64,000 nucleotides of DNA from the NCBI GenBank assembly GCA_030323885.1, contig CM059186.1, positions 167,707,417 to 167,771,416 of the forward strand, given 5' to 3'. Below are positions 54,950-64,000 of this stretch, piece after piece. Numbering within the stretch: position 1 is the first letter of the stretch; the number at the start of each line of letters is the position of its first letter. Below the pieces are notes generated by a model, which worked only from the letters and a program-made list of their open reading frames with translations, was not told where the DNA came from and ran no database searches. The position numbers and the translations under genes are program-made. The DNA comes from Branchipolynoe longqiensis (lineage: Eukaryota; Annelida; Polychaeta; Phyllodocida; Polynoidae).

Positions 54950-57900
54950 TGCAGTAAACAGATCCCTCAATCCTTCTTCTAATTATCTAAGTCAAGCAGT
55001 TATAAACGTGGGGAACTTGACTTCTGCCGACTCCCGATGATTGTTGAGGATTCCTTTATCCATTCCCCCGACTATGGTCCTGTCAATATGTGCAGTAAAC
55101 AGATCCCTCAATCTTTCTTCTAATTATCTAAGTCAAGCCGTTATAAACGTGGGGAACCTGACTTCTGCCGACTCCCGATGATTGTTGAGGATTCCTTTAT
55201 CCATTCCCCCGACTATGGTCCTGTCAATATGTGCAGTAAACAGATCCCTCAACTTTCTTCTAATTATCTAAGTCAAGCAGTTATAAACGTGGGGAACTGA
55301 CTTCTGCCGACTCCGATGATTGTTGAGGATTCCTTTATCCATTCCCCCGACTATGGTCCTGTCAATATGTGCAGTAAACAGATCCCTCAATCCTTCTTCT
55401 AATTATCTAAGTCAAGCAGTTATAAACGTGGGGAACTTGACTTCTGCCGACTCCCGATGATTGTTGAGGATTCCTTTATCCATTCCCCCGGACTATGGTC
55501 CTGTCAATATGTGCAGTAAACAGATCCCTCAATCTTTCTTCTAATTATCTAAGTCAAGCCGTTATAAAACGTGGGGAACTTGACTTCTGCCGACTCCCGA
55601 TGATTGTTGAGGATTCCTTTATCCATTCCCCCCGGACTATGGTCCTGTCAATATGTGCAGTAAACAGATCCCTCAATCTTTCTTCTAATTATCTAAGTCA
55701 AGCCGTTATAAACGTGGGGAACTTGACTTCTGCCGACTCCCGATGATTGTTGAGGATTCCTTTATCCATTCCCCCGACTATGGTCCTGTCAATATGTGCA
55801 GTAAACAGATCCCTCAATCTTTCTTCTAATTATCTAAGTCAAGCAGTTATAAACGTGGGGAACTTGACTTCTGCCGACTCCCGATGATTGTTGAGGATTC
55901 CTTTATCCATTCCCCCGACTATGGTCCTGTCAATATGTGCAGTAAACAGATCCCTCAATCTTTCTTCTAATTATCTAAGTCAAGCCGTTATAAACGTGGG
56001 GAACTTGACTTCTGCCGACTCCCGATGATTGTTGAGGATTCCTTTATCCATTCCCCCGACTATGGTCCTGTCAATATGTGCAGTAAACAGATCCCTCAAT
56101 CTTTCTTCTAATTATCTAAGTCAAGCCGTTATAAACGTGGGGAACTTGACTTCTGCCGACTCCCGATGATTGTTGAGGATTCCTTTATCCATTCCCCCGG
56201 ACTATGGTCCTGTCAATATGTGCAGTAAACAGATCCCTCAACCTTTCTTCTAATTATCTAAGTCAAGCAGTTATAAACGTGGGGAACCTGACTTCTGCCG
56301 ACTGCCGATGATTGTTGAGGATTCCTTTATCCATTCCCCCGACTATGGTCCTGTCAATATGTGCAGTAAACAGATCCCTCAATCTTTCTTCTAATTATCT
56401 AAGTCAAGCAGTTATAAACGTGGGGAACTTGACTTCTGCCGACTCCCGATGATTGTTGAGGATTCCTTTATCCATTCCCTCGACTATGGTCCTGTCAATA
56501 TGTGCAGTAAACAGATCCCTCAATCTTTCTTCTAATTATCTAAGTCAAGCCGTTATAAACGTGGGGAACTTGACTTCTGCCGACTCCCGATGATTGTTGA
56601 GGATTCCTTTATCCATTCCCCCGGACTATGGTCCTGTCAATATGTGCAGTAAACAGATCCCTCAATCTTTCTTCTAATTATCTAAGTCAAGCCGTTATAA
56701 ACGTGGGGAACTTGACTTCTGCCGACTCCCGATGATTGTTGAGGATTCCTTTATCCATTCCCCCGACTATGGTCCTGTCAATATGTGCAGTAAACAGATC
56801 CCTCAATCTTTCTTCTAATTATCTAAGTCAAGCCGTTATAAAGGCGGGGAACCTGACTTCTGCCGACTCCCGATGATTGTTGAGGATTCCTTTATCCATT
56901 CCCCCGACTATGGTCCTGTCAATATGTGCAGTAAACAGATCCCTCAATCTTTCTTCTAATTATCTAAGTCAAGCAGTTATAAACGTGGGGAACTTGACTT
57001 CTGCCGACTCCCGATGATTGTTGAGGATTCCTTTATCCATTCCCCCGACTATGGTCCTGTCAATATGTGCAGTAAACAGATCCCTCAATCTTTCTTCTAA
57101 TTATCTAAGTCAAGCCGTTATAAAACGTGGGGAACTTGACTTCTGCCGACTCCCGATGATTGTTGAGGATTCCTTTATCCATTCCCCCGACTATGGTCCT
57201 GTCAATATGTGCAGTAAACAGATCCCTCAATCTTTCTTCTAATTATCTAAGTCAAGCAGTTATAAACGTGGGGAACTTGACTTCTGCCGACTCCCGATGA
57301 TTGTTGAGGATTCCTTTATCCATTCCCCCGACTATGGTCCTGTCAATATGTGCAGTAAACAGATCCTCAATATTTCTTCTAATTATCTAAGTCAAGCAGT
57401 TATAAACGTGGGGAACCTGACTTCTGCCGACTCCCGATGATTGTTGAGGATTCCTTTATCCATTCCCCCGGACTATGGTCCTGTCAATATGTGCAGTAAA
57501 CAGATCCCTCAATCTTTCTTCTAATTATCTAAGTCAAGCAGTTATAAACGTGGGGAACTTGACTTCTGCCGACTCCCGATGATTGTTGAGGATTCCTTTA
57601 TCCATTCCCCCGACTATGGTCCTGTCAATATGTGCAGTAAACAGATCCCTCAATCTTTCTTCTAATTATCTAAGTCAAGCAGTTATAAACGTGGGGAACT
57701 TGACTTCTGCCGACTCCCGATGATTGTTGAGGATTCCTTTATCCATTCCCCCGACTATGGTCCTGTCAATATGTGCAGTAAACAGATCCCTCAATCTTTC
57801 TTCTAATTATCTAAGTCAAGCCGTTATAAACGTGGGGAACTTGACTTCTGCCGACTCCCGATGATTGTTGAGGATTCCTTTATCCATTCCCCCGACTATG

Positions 57901-58185
57901 GTCCTGTCAATATGTGCAGTAAACAGATCCCTCAATCTTTCTTCTAATTATCTAAGTCAAGCCGTTATAAACGTGGGGAACTTGACTTCTGCCGACTCCC
58001 GATGATTGTTGAGGATTCCTTTATCCATTCCCCCGACTATGGTCCTGTCAATATGTGCAGTAAACAGATCCCTCAATCTTTCTTCTAATTATCTAAGTCA
58101 AGCCGTTATAAACGTGGGGAACTTGACTTCTGCCGACTCCCGATGATTGTTGAGGATTCCTTTATCCATTCCCCCGGAATATGCT
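54950..58185. repeat. 141-bp satellite, about 23 highly similar units
   Basis: A tandem 141-bp unit: ctatggtcctgtcaatatgt, gcagtaaacagatccctcaa, tctttcttctaattatctaa, gtcaagccgttataaacgtg, gggaacttgacttctgccga, ctcccgatgattgttgagga, ttcctttatccattccccc. Most differences are single bases or one-base indels: 'agcag/agccg', 'aacttg/aacctg', 'cccga/cccgga'. The unit is a multiple of three but carries stops in all frames. Uniformity contrasts with the diverged arrays at 2-7 kb and implies recent amplification or ongoing homogenisation. Confidence 0.97.
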
Positions 58186-58649
58186 CTTGTCAATATGAGG
58201 AGTTAGACGGTTAGGCTTGCATGATCTCACTACCTCTATAGCACACTGGAATGGATACAGTTGTAAATCCCTGACCAGAGCCATCTCAGTAGGAAAAGGG
58301 ATGCTAATTGTAATGGTAGAAGAGCTATTAATGAATCTTTCCAACAGACTAACCGAGAAGTTTATGAATTCAAATGTTCCTTATTGTAACAAGGTTCACA
58401 ATAAATATATATGTTAAACTAATATTTTAATCCGACATTAAATTCTGCCTTAATTTGTTGCACAACCCCAATATTATTAGACTCCATTTAGTTTTGTGAC
58501 AGGGAACTAATGTTGAAATAATATGCTGTAACCATCAACACTGGAAGGAGGTTATCTCCCAACCCTGGTTATTACAGAAAGTAGTTAGTAGAAGGTGTAA
58601 AGTTACACCTTTTACTGGTGGAGTCTGGATAATCGCCAGTGTAGTTCCC
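58186..58649. other. AT-rich unique region with a hairpin
   Basis: No gene supported. It contains the hairpin at 58,587-58,616. Confidence 0.35.
58587..58616. repeat. 14-bp-arm near-perfect hairpin
   Basis: agtagaaggtgtaa and ttacaccttttact pair with one mismatch around a 2-base spacer; the central 9-bp arms are perfect. Confidence 0.8.
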
Positions 58650-58985
58650 CTGTTAAAGGTGCGTACTCCAGTGGTTTCGAGTTTTCGTCATTTTCTGAGA
58701 TAAATATATTAGGTTTATCTATATTATCGATCTTACTTTAGCTTGAAGTAACTTTCATTTCAAATGGGTCACTTTTGAGATATATGAGCTGCAAATATGC
58801 CAAATTAATTTGGCAACCACGCCAACAGTCCGACATCATCAGTACCAGCGTCCAGTAAACTGTCTTAGTCTTCTCTTCTATGTCGCATCGTGGATTAGTA
58901 TCTAAGTTAGATATTTACAATCACATTTAGATAATTGTTTTGGTTTTGATACGTTGGTCCTTCATCGGACTATGCAGCATTAACC
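58650..58985. repeat. AT-rich dispersed repeat, copy 2
   Basis: Homologous to 17,475-17,825, same orientation. Near the 3' end the hairpin-forming gtcc/ggac word (ggtccttcatcggact) replaces the 'gcgcttcatcagact' of copy 1. Confidence 0.65.
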
Positions 58986-59199
58986 GCGCCTATATCACCA
59001 CATACATTGCGCTGACTGTTCTCTTGAATTATTACAACTATTGCAAAGAAGGTACTTCACTTTTAGTCTATATTCATTGACTAAAACGTTAGCTACAACC
59101 ACACACCAATGCTAGTTGTCTACCAATAGCACACACCAACAAGTCTTCCCGCCAGAGTTGCATGGCGCCGTGATATCCGAACGCGAGGCAGGGCGTAGG

Positions 59200-59465
59200 A
59201 ATCCGCAGTGACTGAATCTGAAAACGAGGTCCGTCTGGAGTCGTGCTCTGATCTAATTGGCGGGAAAGGGTCTGCCGCGCCAGATGGGTCCGCGCACTGT
59301 TTACACGCCACCCACCGGGTTTATAATGATTGCCGCCAATCCCACCAGGCGGCGCGCAATGCCCACACACAGGCGCGCGCCCCCTGGCGGGCCGCTGCGG
59401 ACCGTGTAAATGAGCGCAACTTAGCGCCTCGTTTCCATATTTATACAAAACCGACTTGTGCGTGG
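59200..59465. promoter_or_regulatory. CpG-rich, promoter-like segment
   Basis: CpG-rich sequence holding attggcgggaaaggg (CCAAT-box reverse plus an E2F-like GGCGGGAA) near 59,257. A CTCF-like word gcgccccctggcgg lies near 59,379. The frame at 59,208-59,720 shows no domain. No exon is supported. Confidence 0.3.
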
Positions 59466-59690
59466 AGCCGGCCCCGCCCGTCAGCCCCGCCCGTCAGCCC
59501 CGCCCGTCAGCCCCGCCCGTCAGCCCCGCCCGGCGGCACCGCTCCACCGCCCCGCCTAGCATCACAGCCCGGTCCCCCCGCCCGGCGCCCCGCCCGGCCG
59601 CCCGGCCGCCCCGCCCGGCCGCCCCGCCCGCCCCACCGCCCCGCCCGCCCGCCCACCCCGCCCGCCCGCCCCGCCCTGCAACCCCGAGGC
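59466..59690. repeat. CCCCGCCCGTCAG and CCGCCCG repeats
   Basis: Four copies of a 14-bp ccccgcccgtcagc word, then irregular cgcccgcc/cggccgcc repeats, all CpG-rich. Pro/Ala/Arg frames are compositional. Confidence 0.85.
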
Positions 59691-60000
59691 ACGCTACTTG
59701 AGGGGACGACCGCCACGTGAGGGGACGCGGGGATCAGGCGACTACGTGTGGTGGGTGCGGGTTGGAGGATGTGGTGTGAATGAGGGTGTGTGGGTCGGGG
59801 GGGGGACCAGGCAGCAGTACTTGTGGTCAGGCGCAAAGACCAGGCGGCTCTGGTTGACGGTAGTGGGAGTGGGGACCAGGATAAGTTGTATGTGAGGGAG
59901 AGTGGGCGCAGGGACCAGGCGACTGTGTTTGAGGGTAGATGGACATGGGAACAAAACAATAGTGTGTGAGGGAGATTGAGGGCAAGGACCAGGATCGGAT
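59691..60000. other. Short repeats with GGGACCAGG words
   Basis: A ggggaccagg word recurs at about 59,803, 59,837, 59,872, 59,914 and 59,978, spaced 34-64 bp. No gene. Confidence 0.5.
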
Positions 60001-60262
60001 GTGAGTGAGTGTGGATGTGTCCGTGGGTGCGTGTGCCCATGGGTGCGTATGTCCGTGGGTGCATGTGGCCATGGGGGCGTGTAGCTATGGGAGTGTGTGT
60101 CCGTGGGTGCGTGTGTCCATGGGTGGATGTCTCCGTGGGTGCATGTGTCCATGGGTGCATGTGGCTATGGGAGTGTGTGTCCTTGGGTACGTGTGTCCGT
60201 GGGTGCATGTGTCCGTGGGTGCGTGTGTCCGTGGGTGCGTGTGGCCGTGGGCGTGTGTATCC
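60001..60262. repeat. 16-bp GTGTCCGTGGGTGCGT minisatellite
   Basis: About 16 copies of gtgtccgtgggtgcgt, with variants such as gtggccatgggggcgt. The Val/Cys/Gly frames are compositional. Confidence 0.9.
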
Positions 60263-60289
60263 GTCTTCGCGCACCTGCTGGCTCTTCAG

Positions 60290-60560
60290 ATACGCCCCAC
60301 TGCGATAATCGATCAGATTACGTCATTTGGGGCGGGGTCTGATTAGCGGAGCCTGACCACGTGACCCCGGCTGAAGCACCGCCGGCGGGCGGGGCGGGCG
60401 GGGCGCATCCGTGAGCCGACTGGACTATTAGCGCCGCGCGCAGCTCAGTTAAACCACGCCTTCTATTAATGATACCAGCTCGATTAACGCCCCCTGGTCG
60501 CGCCCCAGGCCGAGTGGAGGAGCACCTGCCGTGGGGTTATGTGGGCGGTAATAGTGACGT
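60290..60560. promoter_or_regulatory. CpG-rich, promoter-like segment
   Basis: Contains a CRE-like attacgtcat (about 60,316), a GC-box ggggcgggg (about 60,328), a second GC-rich stretch (gggcggggcgggcggggc, about 60,387), and a CTCF-like acgccccctggtcgcg (about 60,486). No associated exon was found on either side. Confidence 0.35.
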
Positions 60561-60684
60561 CAGAAACAGGTGCCGCCAGTCAGCTCTCAGCTTACAGCTT
60601 TGTATGAGTTATGAGTAATAACGGGTTTCATAGCGCGTCTGTATTTCTGATTGACACATTGAAGAGAATGTGTCAGTTTAAAAC

Positions 60685-61420
60685 ATTATTAAGCAGCACT
60701 GAGCAGCACTGAGCAACATTGAGAAGCATTGAGCAGCACTGAACTGCACTGAGCAGAATTGAGCAGGACTGAGCAGCACTGAACAGGACTGAGCAGCACT
60801 GAACATCACTGAAAACACTGAGCAACACTGAACAGCAATGAGCAGCACTGAACAACACTAAACAGCACTGAGTAGCACTGCACAGCACCGAGCAGCACGG
60901 CACGTCACTGAGTAGCATTAAGCAGCATGGAACAGCACTGAGGAGCACTGTATAATGTAGCAGAATGTAGCACAATGCATCACTGAACAGCACTGATCAA
61001 CACTGAACAGCCCGGTAAAGCACTAACCAGCACTGGTTACCAGGGATCAGTACTGAACAGCAGTGAGTATCACTGAGAAGCACTGAACAATACTGAGTAG
61101 CACCGAGTAGCAGTTAAGAGCACGGGTCAGTATTGAACAGCATTGGTCAGCACTGAGCAGCACTGAGCAGCACTGAGGAGAACTGAGGCGCACTGAGCCG
61201 CACTGAACAGCACTGATAGACACTGAACAATACTGAGCAGCACTGAGCAGCACTGAGCAGAACAGGGAAGCACTTAGCAGCACAGCACATCACTGATCAG
61301 CATTGAGAACCAAAGCGCAAGGCACCATAGAGGAGAATTGAAAAGCACTGAGCAGCACTGAGCAGCTGTGAGCAGCACTGAACAGCTGTGAGCAGAACTG
61401 ATCATACCGGCCATCATTGA
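60685..61420. repeat. 10-bp CTGAGCAGCA repeat
   Basis: Degenerate tandem repeat of ctgagcagca/ctgaacagca with near-constant 10-bp period. Cys/Ser/Leu-rich minus frames (LLSAVQCCS-type) are compositional. Confidence 0.9.
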
Positions 61421-61844
61421 ATAACTTGAAACATCACATATTTCCTCTGAGAAGAATGATGCAGCTCAGAGAAGGAGAAAGCGATGCATAACCACATGGA
61501 GGTTGTGAGTATAACAGCAATGCAGAGTTCACAGTACAGAGCAGCATAACGGAGCATGTGCCATGGTATCATCGAAAAGCACCCAGCAGATATTACTAGC
61601 AGTGACTAGTAGTGAATAGCAGTGAACAACACACGAACAGCATAGGAGAGGGGCAAGCAGTACTGAACAGCACAGAGAAGCAGTCGTCACCATTTTGACC
61701 TGGGACACACACTGCAGATTTTTGTAAAGGCACATAGCGTCACAGGACATAGCATCACCTACAGAATCGAGCTGAAAGGAACATCCTCAACCATCTCCTA
61801 GCAGCACCGAAGGGCACTGAGAGATTCCGTGCAGCACCGAGCAG
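61421..61844. other. Degenerate junction between two 10-bp arrays
   Basis: Scattered gcagca words with little periodicity. No gene. Confidence 0.4.
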
Positions 61845-62440
61845 CACGCACCATAACACATCAGTACATGGCATAACACATCATCTCACATCAGTATCCA
61901 GCAGGATCCAGCAGTATCCATCAGCACATTTCAGTAGACAGCAGCACACAACAGCACACATCATCATGCATAATGACACATCAGCACACATACATCATAC
62001 AATAGCATTCAACAGCACAACACATCACATAACAGCACACAAGAGCACGTATCATCACCTAGCAGCACACATGACCACACATCATCAAACATCAGCACAC
62101 AGCAGGACACACCATTATTCAGCAGCACATAACCGCACACATCATCACAAACATTATACATCATCAGAGATCTTTATACATCACATAGTAGGACACAATA
62201 ACACGCAGCAGCACACACCAGGACACATCAGCACACAACGTGACACATCAGCACACATCACGACACAGCTGCACACATCAGCACACATCAGCACAGAGCA
62301 GCACCCATCATTACACATCAAGACACAGCAGCACCCATCATTACACATCAATACACAGCAGCACACATCATTACACATCAGCATACAGTAGCAAACAGCA
62401 GCACCCAGCAACACACAACAGCAAACAGCAGCACTGCTCA
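61845..62440. repeat. 10-bp ACACATCAGC repeat
   Basis: Tandem acacatcagc/acacagcagc with near-constant 10-bp period over about 600 bp. It resembles the array at 60.7-61.4 kb in period and in its CAGCA core. Confidence 0.9.
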
Positions 62441-62585
62441 GTTGCTCCCGGCTCTGAGCAGCCCATTGCAGCTCGCTGTGGCTCGCCCATGATCACTCAG
62501 GTCTCGGCGCGCTTAAAGCTACAGCGGCGCCTCCCTCCTCCAGTAGCTATATCCCGGGGGAGCCGGCCCGGTCATACTTGTCGGC
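62441..62585. other. CpG-rich spacer, no gene
   Basis: Short CpG-rich sequence. Nothing recognisable. Confidence 0.3.
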
Positions 62586-62589
62586 GCGT

Positions 62590-62900
62590 TGATATCCATG
62601 TCCCCCACCCTGCCCCGCACCGTCCCGCCCCGCCCCGCCCCGCCCAACCCTACCCGCACCGTCCCGCTCCGCCCTGCCCTGCCCTGCCCCGCCCCGCCCA
62701 GTACGCTCAGCCCCGCCTCGTCCCACCCTGCCCTGCCCGCTCCGCCCTGCCCCACCTCGTCCCGACCCTCATCCTCAGTCTCGCCCTAAGCCGCCCTGCC
62801 CCGACCCGCCCCACCCCGACCCGCCCCCTCACTCCCACACCACCCCGCCCCGCCTCACCCCGCCCTACTCCGCCCCGCCCCGCCCTGCCCCACTGTGCCC
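62590..62900. repeat. CCCCGCC-rich tract
   Basis: Irregular ccccgccc and ccctgccctg words (5-10 bp). Pro/Ala frames are compositional. Confidence 0.8.
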
Positions 62901-63095
62901 CACCCCCTCACTTCCGCGCCCATCGCCGGTGCCCATAATTCATCCCCTACTTGATCCCGGGCCCGTCCCTCCGCCGGGGATGGCCGGGGCTGGCCGGCGC
63001 CTCGCCCGGTCCCCTTCTCGTGGGAGAAGCCACTGCTCGCCCGGCTCGGCTTTCTGATGGCTTCCGAAGTTGCTTCCTGGCACAACGCCACCGCT
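62901..63095. other. CpG-rich region, no supported gene
   Basis: GC-rich (ccgggcccgtccctccgcc). No domain visible in the frames. Confidence 0.3.
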
Positions 63096-63099
63096 GACC

Positions 63100-63475
63100 C
63101 CCAGGCACCCCTCCCCCTCCTCCTCCCCTAACCAGAGCTCCCCCTTTCCCACACGCAACCAGCGCTCCCCCCTCCCCCACCCGCAACCACCGCTCCCCCT
63201 CACCCACAGCCAACCACCGCTCCCCCACCCCCAACCACCGCTCCCTCCTCCCTCACCCCAACCACCGCTCCCCCACCCGTCCCCACCGCTCTCCCCCACC
63301 TACCCCCAACCACCGCTCCCCCTCCCCCACTCCCAACCACCGCACCCCCGCCCCACCCGCCCCCACCCACCCCCCTCCCCCCACCCCAAACCACCTCCCC
63401 CTTCCCCGGCACCAAGCACCTCTCGCCCTCCCCCCCACACCCCACCTCCACCTCCCTCCTCTCCCTACCATCTCA
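63100..63475. repeat. C-rich tract (CCACCGCTCCCCC)
   Basis: Recurrent aaccaccgctcccccac-like words, mostly C. G4-prone on the minus strand. Frames are compositional. Confidence 0.8.
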
Positions 63476-64000
63476 GTGCCCAAACCCCTGATATGTAATT
63501 CGCGTCAAATTCCTCGTCCCGACGGTAGACCGTCGCGGGAGTTTTGGGGACGATTGATTCGTGGCTGGGCGGCGGCGGTGGCTGGGGGGGGGGGGGGGCG
63601 GCTGAGGGGGGCCGCCAGGCGGACTGAGGGGGGTCGGGGGCGGGTTATGGCTTACGGCGCGGCTGCCTCCCCGTGCCGTCAGCATGTAATATTCACGTAG
63701 GAGACGCCGGGGACCCGGGTACGCTCCACTGCCCTAATATACATACGCTGCGAGTGACGTCACACTAGTGTGGTTTCCGATCACCACCACCAGGTGTCGT
63801 GAGGTGGTGACCCGGGAAAGCGCCCGGCGCCCTATTAAACCAACACCAGCTAATGCAGCTCAACGGGCGGTCCTTGCGCCCCAGCTCCCCCGTCCTCGCA
63901 CCCCCCCCCTCCCCCCCCCACACAAACCCCTCCTCTCGCGCCCCCCACATCCACCAGCTCAGCCCCACCCCACCGCTCCCCACCCACACCAGCCCCGCCC
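63476..64000. other. GC-rich end region, no supported gene
   Basis: Contains a run of 12 G near 63,587, a perfect CRE-like tgacgtca (about 63,754) and a C-rich tract at 63,895-63,930. No exon supported. Confidence 0.35.

Noticed and set aside
54950..58185. CRISPR-like array
   Set aside because: Units are contiguous 141-bp repeats with no unique spacers, in a eukaryotic context.
59208..59720. 170-codon frame in a CpG-rich region
   Set aside because: The second half is the CCCCGCCCG repeat and the first half has no domain. Treated as non-coding.

Overview
The window looks like a gene-poor, repeat-dominated stretch of an animal nuclear genome. It contains tRNA-headed SINEs, a LINE with a C-terminal RNase H domain, a tyrosine-recombinase retroelement, a MITE and many micro-, mini- and satellite arrays. 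The LINE 3' end (a cggcgtaaagcaacc-like end followed by an (AATC)n tail) resembles LINE/SINE ends I associate with molluscs and other marine invertebrates. That lineage guess is inference; no single-copy host gene is present to settle it. I see no bacterial operon, rRNA gene, intact tRNA gene or CRISPR array.

Layout. 1-8.6 kb: degenerate satellites (a ~95-bp dimeric unit, then a 54-bp unit), interrupted by SINE pieces and a 258-bp MITE. 9.2-10.3 kb: minisatellite and pyrimidine tract. 10.9-13.8 kb: about 40 copies of a 73-bp satellite, most carrying CACGTG. 14.4-18.1 kb: a full-length SINE, short minisatellites and an AT-rich dispersed repeat. 18.2-27.4 kb: alternating strand-biased purine/pyrimidine tracts, a 45-bp satellite, and a GA minisatellite holding a perfect 24-bp-arm hairpin. 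27.5-29.9 kb: a 30-bp minisatellite in which most units fit the G-quadruplex rule, split by a 5'-truncated LINE flanked by target-site duplications. 30-37.3 kb: GC-rich and GGT-rich repeats, a SINE, and a less repetitive stretch with several CTCF-like motifs. 37.67-42.77 kb: a nearly intact Ngaro-like retroelement. 42.9-51.7 kb: GT/G-rich minisatellites and a 35-bp array. 52-54.9 kb: another full-length SINE and mostly unique AT-rich DNA. 54.95-58.19 kb: a highly homogeneous 141-bp satellite. 58.2-64 kb: a second copy of the AT-rich dispersed repeat, CpG-rich promoter-like DNA, 10-bp-period repeats and C-rich tracts.

The only well-supported proteins belong to mobile elements. The Ngaro-like element (37,665-42,772) has the split-direct-repeat layout A1-ORFs-B1-A2-B2. 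It encodes a Gag-like zinc-finger protein, a reverse transcriptase-RNase H and a tyrosine recombinase in three offset frames. These would act together: Gag packages the RNA, RT-RNase H copies it, and the recombinase integrates a circular DNA. Its repeats are almost identical, so it is young, but a single in-frame stop interrupts pol. The other real coding remnant is the RNase H/zinc-motif C-terminus of a LINE at 27.9-28.9 kb. Nearly all other long open frames lie in repeats whose period is a multiple of three, or in strand-biased tracts, and I do not regard them as genes.
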